Source of the DNA: Neisseria yangbaofengii
Lineage (GTDB): Bacteria > Pseudomonadota > Gammaproteobacteria > Burkholderiales > Neisseriaceae
Assembly: GCF_014898075.1 (NCBI RefSeq)
Contig: NZ_CP062976.1
Coordinates: 2,418,001-2,482,000 of the forward strand
Direction: 5' to 3'
DNA: 64,000 nucleotides
Part shown: in pieces, positions 16,489 through 25,188 of the stretch
Layout of the letters: every line of letters begins with the position of its first letter
Position numbering within the stretch: the first letter of the stretch is position 1
Translations under genes and position numbers: made by a program
Notes under the pieces: model-generated
The model's input: only the letters and a program-made list of their open reading frames with translations
What the model was told of the DNA's origin: nothing
Databases searched by the model: none

Positions 16489-18882
16489 ATGAAATTAAAA
16501 CAGATTGCTTCTGCTTTGATGATGTTGGGTTTGGCACCTTTGGCATTGGCCGATTTCACCATTCAGGATATTCGTGTCGAAGGTTTGCAGCGCACTGAGC
16601 CGAGCACCGTGTTCAACTACCTGCCGGTCAAAGTAGGTGACAACTTCAGCGATGAGCGCAGTGAAGAAATCATTCGCAACCTGTATGCCACCGGTTTCTT
16701 TGACGATGTGCGTGTTGAAACCTTAGGCAATCAAGTGCTGCTGACCGTGGTCGAGCGTCCGACCATCGCCACCTTGAACATCACCGGTGCAAAAATGCTG
16801 CAAAACGATGCCATCAAGAAAAACTTGGAAGCATTCGGTTTGGCCCAATCGCAATATTTCAACCAAGCAACTTTGAATCAAGCCATTGCCGGTCTGAAGC
16901 AGGAATATATAAGCCGCGGCAAGCAGTCGGTGGAAATCAAGCCGGCTGTGACCAAACTGGCGCGCAACCGCGTTTCCATCGATATCACAGTGGAAGAAGG
17001 CAAATCAACTAAAATTACCAACATCGAATTCGAAGGCAACGAGAAATATTCCGACCGCAAACTGATGAAACAAATGTCGTTGAGCGAAGGCGGTATGTGG
17101 ACTTGGTTGACCAAGAGCAACCAATTCAACGAACAAAAATTCGCGCAAGACATGCAGCGCGTGAATGATTTCTATCAAAACAACGGCTATTTCAGCTTCC
17201 GCATTTTAGACACCGACATTCAAACCAACGAAGACAAAACCCGGCAAACCATCAAAGTGGTGGTGGATGAAGGCGAACGCTTCCGTTGGGGCAAAGTACG
17301 CATTGAAGGCGACACCCGCGAAGTACCGAAAGAAGATTTGTACAAACTGCTGAAAATGAAAGAAGGCAAGTGGTACGAGCGCCAGCAAATGGTGACTGCG
17401 CTGGAAGGCATTCAGAACCGCATGGGTACGGCCGGTTATGCCTTTAGCGAAGTGAATGTGCAGCCGCAACCGAATCCCGAAACCAAAGTGGTGGATTTTG
17501 TGTTGCACATCGAACCGGGCCGCAAAGTCTATGTCAACGAAATCAACATCACCGGCAACAATAAAACCCGTGATGAGGTGATTCGCCGCGAATTACGCCA
17601 AATGGAAGCCGCGCCTTACGACACATCTAAGCTGCAACGCTCTAAAGAGCGCGTGGAATTGTTGGGCTACTTTGACAACGTGCAATTCGATGCCAAGCCG
17701 GTTACCGGCACGCCTGACCAAGTCGATTTGAACATGAGCCTGACCGAACGTTCGACCGGCTCGTTGGATTTGAGCGCAGGTTGGGTGCAGGATACCGGTA
17801 TGGTGGTTTCTGCCGGTGTGGCGCAGGATAATTTGTTTGGTACCGGTAAATCGGCTTCTGCCCGTTTGTCGCGCAGTAAAACTACGCTCAACGGCTCGTT
17901 GTCGTTTACCGATCCATACTTCACTCCGGATGGTGTGAGCTTGGGTTACGACATTTACGGCCGTAAATATGATCCGCGTAAAGCCTCTTCCAGTGCGAAA
18001 CAGTATCAAACCACTACCGTCGGCGGCGGTTTGCGCATGGGCGTACCGATTACCGAATACGACCGTGTGAATTTCGGTTTGGCGGCCGAGCATTTGAAGG
18101 TAAACACCTATACCGGCGCCCCCAAACGTTATCGTGAGTTTATGGGCGAACACACCGGTAGTGAAATCGGCAGCTACAAAGGTTGGCTGTATAAAGGCAC
18201 TATCGGTTGGGGGCGCAATAAAACCGACAATGCCTTGTGGCCGACCCGTGGCTATCTGACCGGCATCAATGGTGAAGTGGCCTTGCCGGGTAGTGATTTG
18301 AAATACTACACCCTGACCCACAATCAGACTTGGTTCTTCCCATTGAGCAAAGATTTAACCTTGATGTTGGGTGGCGAGGTCGGCTACGGCAACAGTTACG
18401 GTAACACCAAAACCATGCCGTTCTTTGAAAACTTCTACGGTGGCGGTTTAGGCTCGGTGCGCGGCTTTGAAGGCAGCACCTTAGGCCCGAAAGTGTATGA
18501 CGAATACGGCGATAAAATCAGCTATGGCGGTAACCGCAAAGCCAACGTATCGGCTGAATTGCTGTTCCCAATGCCGGGTATTAAAGATGCGCGCACCGTG
18601 CGTTTGAGTCTGTTTGCCGATGCCGGCAGTGTGTGGGACGGCAAAACCTATACTGATTCCGATAACGACACTTACTACAGCAATGGTGCGACACAAAACG
18701 TGTATGGTAAAGGTACCAGCCACAAATCAACCTTTAAAGAAGAGTTGCGTTACTCTGCCGGTGCAGCAGTGACTTGGCTCTCGCCTTTAGGTCCGATGAA
18801 ATTCAGTTATGCTTATCCGATTAAGAAAAAAGAAGGCGATGAAATCCAACGCTTCCAATTCCAATTGGGTACTACATTCTGA
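16489..18882 (+). CDS. bamA: Outer-membrane protein assembly factor BamA
   Basis: The 797-residue Omp85 protein inserts beta-barrels into the outer membrane. A signal peptide ends at LALA (residue 20). Five POTRA domains follow to about residue 430 (the first starts FTIQDIRVEGLQRTEP), then a 16-strand barrel with the VRGFEGSTLGP loop and a C-terminal Phe. The start is ATG 16489. It lies downstream of rseP and upstream of skp, whose product delivers barrel proteins to it. Confidence 0.98.
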   Translation: MKLKQIASALMMLGLAPLALADFTIQDIRVEGLQRTEPSTVFNYLPVKVGDNFSDERSEEIIRNLYATGFFDDVRVETLGNQVLLTVVERPTIATLNITGAKMLQNDAIKKNLEAFGLAQSQYFNQATLNQAIAGLKQEYISRGKQSVEIKPAVTKLARNRVSIDITVEEGKSTKITNIEFEGNEKYSDRKLMKQMSLSEGGMWTWLTKSNQFNEQKFAQDMQRVNDFYQNNGYFSFRILDTDIQTNEDKTRQTIKVVVDEGERFRWGKVRIEGDTREVPKEDLYKLLKMKEGKWYERQQMVTALEGIQNRMGTAGYAFSEVNVQPQPNPETKVVDFVLHIEPGRKVYVNEINITGNNKTRDEVIRRELRQMEAAPYDTSKLQRSKERVELLGYFDNVQFDAKPVTGTPDQVDLNMSLTERSTGSLDLSAGWVQDTGMVVSAGVAQDNLFGTGKSASARLSRSKTTLNGSLSFTDPYFTPDGVSLGYDIYGRKYDPRKASSSAKQYQTTTVGGGLRMGVPITEYDRVNFGLAAEHLKVNTYTGAPKRYREFMGEHTGSEIGSYKGWLYKGTIGWGRNKTDNALWPTRGYLTGINGEVALPGSDLKYYTLTHNQTWFFPLSKDLTLMLGGEVGYGNSYGNTKTMPFFENFYGGGLGSVRGFEGSTLGPKVYDEYGDKISYGGNRKANVSAELLFPMPGIKDARTVRLSLFADAGSVWDGKTYTDSDNDTYYSNGATQNVYGKGTSHKSTFKEELRYSAGAAVTWLSPLGPMKFSYAYPIKKKEGDEIQRFQFQLGTTF

Positions 18883-18889
18883 TTCAGGC

Positions 18890-18917
18890 AGGCCGTCCGA
18901 ACCTGTTCAGGCGGCCT
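18890..18917 (+). terminator. Diverged uptake-sequence hairpin after bamA
   Basis: AGGCCGTCCGAACC and GTTCAGGCGGCCT: both arms differ from the consensus but compensate each other, so the stem is kept while the uptake signal is weakened. Confidence 0.65.
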
Positions 18918-18952
18918 AGGTTTCTTGCCACAAGAATGTAAAGGAATTGATG

Positions 18953-19465
18953 ATGAAAAAATTATCGACAATCATCCGCTTGGGCGGTGCTGCGCTATTG
19001 GGCTTCGGCCTGATGGCGCAAACGGCGGCAGCCGAAGCTGTACAGAAACTGGGCTTTATCAATACCGAGCGCGTGTATCTCGAATCCAAACAAGCGCAAG
19101 GCATTCAGGCTAAGCTGGAAAAAGAATTCAGCAATCGCCAAAAAAACCTTCAAAAGCTGCAAAAAGAAGGTGCGGACTTGGAGCAAAGGCTGGCCGACAA
19201 CCGCCTGCAAGGCCAAGCACGTGACAAGCTTGCCAAGCAATGGGGCGAAATGGTACAGCGTTTCCGCCGCGAGCGGGCCGAATTGGCGGAAGACTACAAT
19301 CTGCGCCGCAATGAAGAATTCGCCGCCTTGCAGCAAAACGCCAACCGCGTGATTCTCGAATTGGCCAAGCAAGAAGGCTATGACGTGATTTTGCAGGACG
19401 TGATTTACGTCAACAGCAAATACGACATCACCGACAGCGTGATTAAAGCGCTGAATGCACGATAA
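18953..19465 (+). CDS. skp: Periplasmic chaperone Skp/OmpH
   Basis: The roughly 170-residue protein has a signal peptide ending at TAAAEA and a long charged helical region (about residues 45-130), expected to form the tentacles of the trimeric jellyfish fold. It holds unfolded outer-membrane proteins on their way to BamA. The N-terminal strand [19 protein letters not shown] is typical. Start codons at 18950 and 18953 are both possible; AAGGA lies best for 18953. Confidence 0.93.
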   Translation: MKKLSTIIRLGGAALLGFGLMAQTAAAEAVQKLGFINTERVYLESKQAQGIQAKLEKEFSNRQKNLQKLQKEGADLEQRLADNRLQGQARDKLAKQWGEMVQRFRRERAELAEDYNLRRNEEFAALQQNANRVILELAKQEGYDVILQDVIYVNSKYDITDSVIKALNAR

Positions 19466-19467
19466 GG

Positions 19468-19507
19468 TTTCAGACGGCCTTGGAAAATGTAATAGGCCGT
19501 CTGAAAA
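19468..19507 (+). terminator. skp uptake-sequence hairpin
   Basis: TTTCAGACGGCCT and AGGCCGTCTGAAA are inverted after the skp stop, with a 13-base loop. Confidence 0.75.
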
Positions 19508-19632
19508 CATTACACAGCCGTTACCTTATTGTTCTGCCGATTTAGACGGCCTGTTGCGGTCGGCTGCACATCATTTATTCTTTGCCGCTAACGCAATCAT
19601 TTCCAGCGTTCAGACGGCCTGAAAGTCCCACC

Positions 19633-20691
19633 ATGACTTCACAAACTTATACTCTTTCCCGAATCGTGGCCGAACTCGGCGGCGAATGGCGTGGCGACGA
19701 TATTGCCATCCAAGCCGTGCGCCCATTGACTGAAGCGCAGGCCGAACACATCAGCTTTTTGGCCAACCCGAAATACAAAGCCGATGTGCACGACAGCCAC
19801 GCCGGTGCGATTATTGTGTCAGCCAAGTCTGCCGATGAATTCAGCGGTCGCAACCTGATTGTTGCCGCCGATCCTTATCTTTATTTCGCCAAAGTGGCGC
19901 GCCTGTTTTCACCCGTCGTGAAAGCCACCGGCGGCGTGCATCCGACTGCTGTGATCGAGCCGAGCGCGATTGTGCCGACCAGCTGCGAAATCGGTGCCAA
20001 CGTCTATATCGGCGCGAATACCGTTTTGGGCGAAAACTGCCGTATCCTGGCCAATGCCGTCGTCGAACATGACTGCACCTTGGGCGAAGAAACTGTCATT
20101 CACCCTAACGCCGTGATTTACTACGGCTGTACCTTGGGCAAGCGCGTGGAAATCCATTCCGGTGCGGTCATCGGCGCCGACGGCTTCGGCCTGGCCTTTG
20201 CCGGTGATTCGTGGTTTAAAATTCCGCAAACCGGCGGTGTGACCTTGGGCGATGATGTCGAAATCGGCTCCAATACCAACATCGACCGAGGTGCCATGAG
20301 CGACACCACCGTCGGCACCGGCACCAAAATTGACAACCAAATCCAAATCGGCCACAACTGCAAAATCGGTTCGCATACTGTGATTGCCGCCAAAACAGGT
20401 ATTTCCGGCAGCGTGACCGTCGGCAATTACTGCATCATCGGCGGCGGTGTCGGCACCGTTGGCCATATTGAAATCGCCGACAAAACCAACATCGGTGGCG
20501 GCACCAGCCTGACCCACAGCATTACCGAACAGGGGCAGCACATTGCCGGCATCTTCCCCGATATGCCGTATAAAGAATGGGTGCGCAACGGCGTACACAT
20601 CCGTCATCTGAATGACATGCACAAGCGTCTCAAACAGCTGGAAAAAACGCTCGGCACCGATAACCCAATCCAAACCGATTCTGAAAAATAA
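19633..20691 (+). CDS. lpxD: UDP-3-O-acylglucosamine N-acyltransferase
   Basis: The 352-residue trimeric acyltransferase adds the second hydroxyacyl chain in lipid A synthesis. An N-terminal uridine-binding domain is followed by a left-handed beta-helix of hexapeptide repeats (from about residue 110). The region [15 protein letters not shown] includes the expected catalytic His. ATG 19633 fits the family N-terminus [17 protein letters not shown]. The next gene, fabZ, starts ten bases after the stop. Confidence 0.97.
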   Translation: MTSQTYTLSRIVAELGGEWRGDDIAIQAVRPLTEAQAEHISFLANPKYKADVHDSHAGAIIVSAKSADEFSGRNLIVAADPYLYFAKVARLFSPVVKATGGVHPTAVIEPSAIVPTSCEIGANVYIGANTVLGENCRILANAVVEHDCTLGEETVIHPNAVIYYGCTLGKRVEIHSGAVIGADGFGLAFAGDSWFKIPQTGGVTLGDDVEIGSNTNIDRGAMSDTTVGTGTKIDNQIQIGHNCKIGSHTVIAAKTGISGSVTVGNYCIIGGGVGTVGHIEIADKTNIGGGTSLTHSITEQGQHIAGIFPDMPYKEWVRNGVHIRHLNDMHKRLKQLEKTLGTDNPIQTDSEK

Positions 20692-20701
20692 AAGGAAAAT
20701 C

Positions 20702-21151
20702 ATGGACTTCATGTTACCGATTGAAGCAAAAGACATTCAAAAACTGATTCCGCACCGCTACCCGTTTTTACAGCTTGACCGCATTACTGCCTATGAGCCG
20801 ATGAAATGCCTGACCGCGATTAAAAACGTCACCATGAACGAGCCGCAGTTCCAAGGCCATTTCCCTGATTTGCCGGTGATGCCGGGCGTGCTGATTATCG
20901 AAGCTATGGCGCAAGCCTGTGGTACGTTGGCCATTTTGAGCGAAGGCGGTCGCAAAGACAACGAATTTTTCTTCTTCGCCGGCATCGACAACGCCCGTTT
21001 CAAACGCCAAGTCATTCCGGGCGACCAACTGGTGTTTGAAGTCGAACTCATCACCAGCAAACGCGGCATCGGCAAATTCAACGCTGTGGCCAAAGTTGAC
21101 GGCCAAGTGGCGGTGGAAGCCGAAATCATGTGTGCCAAGCGCGTGGTATAA
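20702..21151 (+). CDS. fabZ: 3-hydroxyacyl-ACP dehydratase FabZ
   Basis: The 149-residue hot-dog fold enzyme dehydrates 3-hydroxyacyl-ACP in fatty acid elongation and competes with LpxA for hydroxyacyl-ACP. Catalytic His is in [13 protein letters not shown] and catalytic Glu in [13 protein letters not shown]. The start at 20702 follows AAAGGAAAA. It sits in the lpxD-fabZ-lpxA operon. Confidence 0.97.
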   Translation: MDFMLPIEAKDIQKLIPHRYPFLQLDRITAYEPMKCLTAIKNVTMNEPQFQGHFPDLPVMPGVLIIEAMAQACGTLAILSEGGRKDNEFFFFAGIDNARFKRQVIPGDQLVFEVELITSKRGIGKFNAVAKVDGQVAVEAEIMCAKRVV

Positions 21152-21183
21152 ACTTTTAGCGTTGCCACTTATGCAGCAGATAA

Positions 21184-21212
21184 CAGGCCGTCTGAACCTT
21201 TTCAGACGGCCT
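21184..21212 (+). terminator. Uptake-sequence hairpin between fabZ and lpxA
   Basis: AGGCCGTCTGAA-CCTT-TTCAGACGGCCT. Its place inside an operon suggests partial termination or attenuation before lpxA. Confidence 0.7.
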
Positions 21213-21233
21213 CATTGAAATAAGGAGCATAAT

Positions 21234-22010
21234 ATGTCTCTCATCCACCCGACCGCCATCATCGACCCCAAAGCCCGGCTCGATTCCAGCGTGAAAGTAG
21301 GGCCTTACACCGTTATCGGCCCGAACGTGCAAATCGGCGCGAACACCGAAATCGGTTCGCACGTCGTGATTAACGGTCACACCACCATCGGCGAAAACAA
21401 CCGCATTTTCCAATTTGCCAGCTTGGGCGAAATCCCGCAGGACAAAAAATACCGCGACGAGCCGACCCGCCTGATTATCGGCAACGGCAACACCATCCGC
21501 GAATTCACCACCTTCAACCTCGGTACCGTGACCGGCATCGGCGAAACCCGTATCGGCGACGACAACTGGATTATGGCCTACTGCCACTTGGCGCACGACT
21601 GCGTTGTCGGCAACCACACCATTTTCGCCAACAACGCGAGTTTGGCCGGACACGTCACCATCGGCGATTATGTGATACTCGGCGGCTACACGCTGGTGTT
21701 CCAATTCTGTCGCATCGGCGACTATGCCATGACCGCGTTTGCTGCCGGCGTGCATAAAGACGTACCGCCATACTTCATGGCCGCAGGCTACCGCGCCGAA
21801 CCTGCGGGCTTGAACAGCGAAGGCATGCGTCGCAACGGCTTCACCGCCGAACAAATTGCCAGCGTGAAAGACGTATACAAAACCATTTACCATCGTGGTA
21901 TTCCGTTTGAAGAGGCTAAAGCCGACATCTTGAAACGCGCCGAAACCCAATCCGAATTGGCCGTGTTTAAAGACTTTTTCGCCGAATCCACGCGCGGCAT
22001 TATCCGTTGA
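21234..22010 (+). CDS. lpxA: UDP-GlcNAc O-acyltransferase
   Basis: The 258-residue trimeric enzyme performs the first step of lipid A synthesis. Hexapeptide repeats run from residue 3 to about 180, with the catalytic His in [17 protein letters not shown] helical C-terminal domain follows ([20 protein letters not shown]). In many relatives lpxB follows directly; here about 4 kb of IS and accessory DNA separate them. Confidence 0.98.
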   Translation: MSLIHPTAIIDPKARLDSSVKVGPYTVIGPNVQIGANTEIGSHVVINGHTTIGENNRIFQFASLGEIPQDKKYRDEPTRLIIGNGNTIREFTTFNLGTVTGIGETRIGDDNWIMAYCHLAHDCVVGNHTIFANNASLAGHVTIGDYVILGGYTLVFQFCRIGDYAMTAFAAGVHKDVPPYFMAAGYRAEPAGLNSEGMRRNGFTAEQIASVKDVYKTIYHRGIPFEEAKADILKRAETQSELAVFKDFFAESTRGIIR

Positions 22011-22105
22011 TTAGGTTATAAAAAAATAGCAAAGGCCGTCTGAAACATGTGAACTGCACCCCAAAAGTTGGACACCCCTCCAACTTTAAAAGGTGCAGTT
22101 TTCTT

Positions 22106-22453
22106 ATGTCCAAATATAACCTACACTTCAAATACCGAGCCGTACTCCATTATCACCAAGTGCACAGCCAACAGCGCACCGCAGAGCACTTCAACGTCTC
22201 GCGCACCCACCTGCGCCGTTGGATAGCCGCCTATCGCCAAGGCGGTATCGCCGCACTTCAACACCCGCAGGCTGCGTTTATGAAGACCAAACGCAAAAAC
22301 CCGTTTATCGCCGACAAACCCGACCACGAAAAAACCCGGGCGGAACTGATTGAAGAGTTACGTTACATGAGGGCGGAGAACGACTACCTAAAGCACATGA
22401 AAGCCCTCAACGAAAAGAACGCCGCCAAAGCTGCGAAACCGTTCAAACGTTGA
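22106..22453 (+). CDS. IS3-family transposase OrfA, copy 2
   Basis: The 115-residue protein is identical in sequence to the OrfA of copy 1, with the same helix-turn-helix and coiled C-terminus. The stop codon overlaps the OrfB start by four bases. Confidence 0.88.
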   Translation: MSKYNLHFKYRAVLHYHQVHSQQRTAEHFNVSRTHLRRWIAAYRQGGIAALQHPQAAFMKTKRKNPFIADKPDHEKTRAELIEELRYMRAENDYLKHMKALNEKNAAKAAKPFKR

Positions 22454-23250
22454 GAGCGAAGCACCCGCTGAAATATCTGCTGCACAGTGCCGGCATTCCC
22501 AAAAGCAGCTTTCATTACCATATCGGCAAAGCCGATCCCGATGCGGCGGCCAAAACCGCAGTAAGTGAAGTCTATCGCCGACACAAAGGCCGCTACGGTC
22601 ATCGGCGGATTGCCGCCGTATTGTCATGGAACAAAAAGAAAGTGCAGCGCATTATGGGTTTGTTGGGACTGAAAGCCAAAGTCCGCAGCAAAAAAGCCTA
22701 CCGTCCGCAGGTAATAGGAGAGGCTTCGGATAATATTCTTAATCGTGAATTTACTGCCGGCAAACCGGCAGACAAATGGCTGACCGATGTGACGGAGTTC
22801 AAATGCACAGACGGGAAGCTGTACTTATCGCCGATATCGGATGTGTTTAATCGGGAGATTGCGGCCTATTCTTTAAGCCGCAAAGCAAACAGTAAAATGG
22901 TGGCGCAAATGTTGGATAAAGCATTTGGCCGTCTGAAAGGCCAAACGCCGCTGCTGCATTCCGACCAGGGTGTGCTTTACCGCACCGGGGCTTATCGGGC
23001 GAAACTGGCTGGGAAAGGAATGGTGCAAAGCATGTCGCGCAAAGGAAATTGCCGGGACAATGCGCCGATGGAGCGTTTCTTCGGTACATTAAAAGAAGAG
23101 AGCTTCTATCAGGAAGGTGCGTTGTCGGTGGCAGAGCTGACAGAGGTAATAGATGATTACATACGTTACTACAATCATGAGCGGATTAGTTTAAACTTAA
23201 AAAAGCCGAGTCCTGTCGGCTACAGAACCCGGCTTGAAAAGGCTGTTTGA
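22450..23250 (+). CDS. IS3-family transposase OrfB, copy 2
   Basis: The 266-residue DDE integrase starts at TTG. Compared with copy 1 it has YIRYYN in place of YIHYYN and KPSPVGYRTRLE in place of KLSPVGYRTQLE near the C-terminus; the catalytic segments are unchanged. It is presumably active together with OrfA. Confidence 0.88.
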   Translation: MRAKHPLKYLLHSAGIPKSSFHYHIGKADPDAAAKTAVSEVYRRHKGRYGHRRIAAVLSWNKKKVQRIMGLLGLKAKVRSKKAYRPQVIGEASDNILNREFTAGKPADKWLTDVTEFKCTDGKLYLSPISDVFNREIAAYSLSRKANSKMVAQMLDKAFGRLKGQTPLLHSDQGVLYRTGAYRAKLAGKGMVQSMSRKGNCRDNAPMERFFGTLKEESFYQEGALSVAELTEVIDDYIRYYNHERISLNLKKPSPVGYRTRLEKAV

Positions 23251-23335
23251 GAAAGATTCTTAACTTGTCCAAGTATTGGGGGGCAGTTCAATGTTTTTCA
23301 GACGGCCTTTTGTCCGGTTTGCCTGTACCTACATC

Positions 23336-23581
23336 TTATCGTATTTGCCGGATATATAGATGATCACTATCCATAAAAAAACAAAGATACATGATGACCG
23401 ATGAGGCAGTAAACAGCAGGTTTTCCAGCGCAGTCATCGGCGGCATAGGACACCGTACTCCGCATTCATTGGTTACGCCGGAAATATAATAAATGACTTC
23501 GTTGATAACCAAAATGATAACGGGTTTTTGTATTTTCGGAAAATATTGCGGATAAAATCCCAAAATGGTGTCTAATATCAT
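23336..23581 (-). CDS. Small hypothetical membrane protein of the island
   Basis: The 81-residue frame has two hydrophobic stretches (about residues 19-35 and 52-69) separated by a Cys-containing loop TNECGVRCPMPPM. I do not recognise a family. It is the last minus-strand frame of the AT-rich island, immediately beside IS copy 2. GGA lies seven bases before the ATG. It could be a real gene or chance coding in AT-rich DNA. Confidence 0.4.
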   Translation of the reverse strand: MILDTILGFYPQYFPKIQKPVIILVINEVIYYISGVTNECGVRCPMPPMTALENLLFTASSVIMYLCFFMDSDHLYIRQIR

Positions 23582-23660
23582 GCCTTATTCCGTATTGTTA
23601 AATACCCAAGAAAGCCATTTCCAATCGTGAGCGGTTTATTGAGTTCTCTTAATTGATGGT

Positions 23661-23816
23661 TTAGAGAAAAATCAAAAACGTAATACAGGCAAAAAATAAT
23701 GCGATCAAAATTATTTTGAATACCACCCATTTTTCTTTATATCGCCATGGTTTGTATTCTATGATATTGAGAATAAAGCCAAGTATTGCCGACCATAATG
23801 CGCCTAAAAAATCCAT
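23661..23816 (-). CDS. 51-residue membrane protein, paralogue A
   Basis: The frame begins MDFLGALWSAILGFILNIIE, continues with a charged middle (YKPWRYKEKWVVF) and ends in a C-terminal transmembrane helix. A closely similar protein of the same length is encoded at 24213-24368, also on the minus strand, with the same ribosome-binding region (GAGGGCAAA before the ATG). Conservation of the frame between the two copies supports real coding. Small paralogous membrane proteins beside a toxin-like cassette recall immunity proteins, but this is inference. Confidence 0.6.
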   Translation of the reverse strand: MDFLGALWSAILGFILNIIEYKPWRYKEKWVVFKIILIALFFACITFLIFL

Positions 23817-23994
23817 TTTGCCCTCTGATATGAAAAATCCCTTATATAGATGATAAAAATCAATAAATAGAAAGAATAAGGTCGAAATTTTCTCAAGAAA
23901 TTTATTTTTAAAACTAAATTTGATATTTTCAATAGCATTAAGAAATGCAAGTCGGATGGTGCCATTATATTAGATGGTTTTATCGGAGTCTGAA

Positions 23995-24159
23995 ATGCTA
24001 AATACATTTTTTATGGAAGCATTTTATTGGTTTGTCGGTTTATTTTCACTTTCTTTGATTCCTTCTGTTTTCTATGATGATGGTTATACTTTTTTAGAAA
24101 AAATAGGGTGGTCTGCATTTTTTGCATTGATAGCGGCGTTGATTACCCATGTCATGTAG
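23995..24159 (+). CDS. 54-residue hydrophobic protein
   Basis: This plus-strand frame lies between the two 51-residue paralogues and is predicted to have two membrane helices: EAFYWFVGLFSLSLIPSVF, then WSAFFALIAALITHVM. CGGAG lies about six bases before the ATG at 23995; an earlier ATG at 23974 is also in frame. Its orientation is opposite to the rest of the island. No family is recognised. Confidence 0.45.
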   Translation: MLNTFFMEAFYWFVGLFSLSLIPSVFYDDGYTFLEKIGWSAFFALIAALITHVM

Positions 24160-24212
24160 GGATCATTAGTAACTGTCATGTATGTCTCTGTATTAAAGAT
24201 TTAATAACGCGA

Positions 24213-24368
24213 TTAAAGAAAAATAAAAAACGTAATACCGGCAAAAAATAATGTGATCAAAATGATTTTGAATACCACCCATTTTTCTTTATACCGCCAT
24301 GGTTTGTCTTCTGTAATATTTAGAATGAAATCAAGTATTGCCAACCATAATGCGCCTAGAAAATCCAT
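24213..24368 (-). CDS. 51-residue membrane protein, paralogue B
   Basis: The protein begins MDFLGALWLAILDFILNITE and is about 80 per cent identical by eye to paralogue A, with the same length and the same charged middle KPWRYKEKWVVFKIILI. A strong GGAGGG lies four bases before the ATG. It lies 52 bases past the end of the 120-residue gene and may be cotranscribed with it. The function is unknown; an immunity role is one possibility. Confidence 0.65.
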   Translation of the reverse strand: MDFLGALWLAILDFILNITEDKPWRYKEKWVVFKIILITLFFAGITFFIFL

Positions 24369-24420
24369 TTTGCCCTCCGATATGAAAAATGCCCTGTACA
24401 GATGGTACAGGGGAGAATAT

Positions 24421-24782
24421 TTACAACCCCATCAATGCAAGGGTAACGGGGGAGCGCCATTTGGCAGCGGCTGTTACGGTGCATGCACGGGTGGCAAAAT
24501 TTTTAGAAAGTTGCTTAAACCAATTTTCCAAAAGAGCGCCTAGGACTTCTTTTCCAACTTTCCCGATGAGAATTTGAATTGGGTATCCCATGTATAGAAT
24601 TTGCTGGGTTGTAGTTAACGTATTTTCAATACGTTTTGAACAAACGGCAATTTCATTGATGATTTTTGTAGCCATATCAGCGACTTCATCGGTAATCTGA
24701 TTAGGTGTTGCAGGAACTGCACCCTTAAAAATCACTTTGATTGCGTCTGCAATATCTTGTTTTTCTTCGTAGGTTAAGTCAT
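24421..24782 (-). CDS. Unrecognised 120-residue protein with apparently frameshifted start
   Basis: From GTG 24735 the frame gives 104 residues. The frame stays open upstream for 15 more sensible codons (DLTYEEKQDIADAIK) to position 24780, where it overlaps by one base an ATG at 24782 that has a good GGAGAAA site before it. As written, that ATG reads ATG ACT TAA. One missing G would give MDLTYEEKQ and a 120-residue protein. It is helical and amphipathic, with a hydrophobic centre (YMGYPIQILIGKVGKEVLGALL) and a C-terminal TRACTVTAAAKWRSPVTLAL. No family is recognised. It follows a small lipoprotein and precedes a small membrane protein. Confidence 0.5.
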
Positions 24783-24812
24783 TTTAATTTCTCCTTTATA
24801 GACTTGGCATGA

Positions 24813-24962
24813 TTACTTTGTAACGGTGGCGTTCAGCTGCGGGTTATCGGCCTGTAGATTGACATCGCCTTGGTTTTTGAAAGATGAGCAGGCGGCAATC
24901 AGGGTTGCGGTCAGCAAGCAGATTGCGGCTGCGGTCAGTTTAAATTTATTTTTAAAATTCAT
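24813..24962 (-). CDS. 49-residue lipoprotein
   Basis: This is a very short lipoprotein: signal peptide MNFKNKFKLTAAAICLLTA, then the lipobox LIAAC (Cys 25) and only about 25 residues after the acylated Cys. Size and layout resemble colicin lysis (bacteriocin release) proteins and entericidins, which are also minimal lipoproteins. CAGGAG lies upstream. The gene is 30 bases upstream of the 120-residue gene and likely heads that operon, downstream of AT-rich palindromes that may be repressor sites. Confidence 0.7.
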   Translation of the reverse strand: MNFKNKFKLTAAAICLLTATLIAACSSFKNQGDVNLQADNPQLNATVTK

Positions 24963-25029
24963 TTTATTTCTCCTGTTAGTTTTGTTTGAATGAGGTCTGA
25001 AAACTCAAGGGTTATCCGGACTTTTTTGT

Positions 25030-25046
25030 GTCAGTTCCTGACTGAC
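25030..25046 (-). promoter_or_regulatory. Perfect inverted repeat in the lipoprotein leader
   Basis: GTCAGT-TCCTG-ACTGAC lies between the putative promoter and the lipoprotein start on the minus strand. It could be a hairpin in the leader or an operator. Confidence 0.35.
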
Positions 25047-25052
25047 GGAATA

Positions 25053-25112
25053 AATTTTAAAATTATATTTTATGTTTGGCAAGCAATGTTTTAAATTTTA
25101 TTTTTAAAATTT
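25053..25112. promoter_or_regulatory. Putative operator/promoter with AATTTTAAAATT palindromes
   Basis: A perfect 12-bp palindrome AATTTTAAAATT (25053-25064) and a dyad AAATTTTA-TTTT-TAAAATTT (25093-25112) flank a minus-strand TATAAT (about 25060-25070). Similar AATTTTAAAAATT sequence lies upstream of the S24 repressor gene. These are candidate sites for that repressor; base composition alone could also produce them. Confidence 0.4.
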
Positions 25113-25140
25113 AATTAATTGTTGATTTTTAAAATAAAAA

Positions 25141-25164
25141 ACCGCAGAGCCATGCTCTGCGGAA
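25141..25164 (-). terminator. Terminator after the S24 repressor gene
   Basis: CCGCAGAGC-CAT-GCTCTGCGG. On the minus strand it is followed by TTTTTTAT, about 25 bases past the repressor stop. Confidence 0.85.
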
Positions 25165-25188
25165 AGGTCATTTTAAAAATTTATTTGA

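Larger units (their letters stand above)
22050..23290 (+). mobile_element. IS3-family insertion sequence, copy 2
   Basis: The 1,241-bp element has the same ends as copy 1 and an unambiguous 3-bp duplication ATG on both sides. It differs from copy 1 by only a few bases near the end of OrfB. Both frames are intact. Confidence 0.93.
22033..23307. terminator. lpxA uptake-sequence terminator split by IS copy 2
   Basis: The left arm AGGCCGTCTGAAACATG (ending 22049) and right arm ATGTTTTTCAGACGGCC (from 23291) rejoin into an uptake-sequence hairpin once the IS and one ATG are removed. Confidence 0.88.

Noticed and set aside
17593-18321. A 242-residue minus-strand frame over bamA
   Set aside because: Shadow of the bamA barrel region; no independent signals.
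19909-20736. A 275-residue minus-strand frame over lpxD
   Set aside because: Caused by the periodic hexapeptide coding of LpxD; it is rich in repeated Ala, Gly, Asp and Val with no domain.
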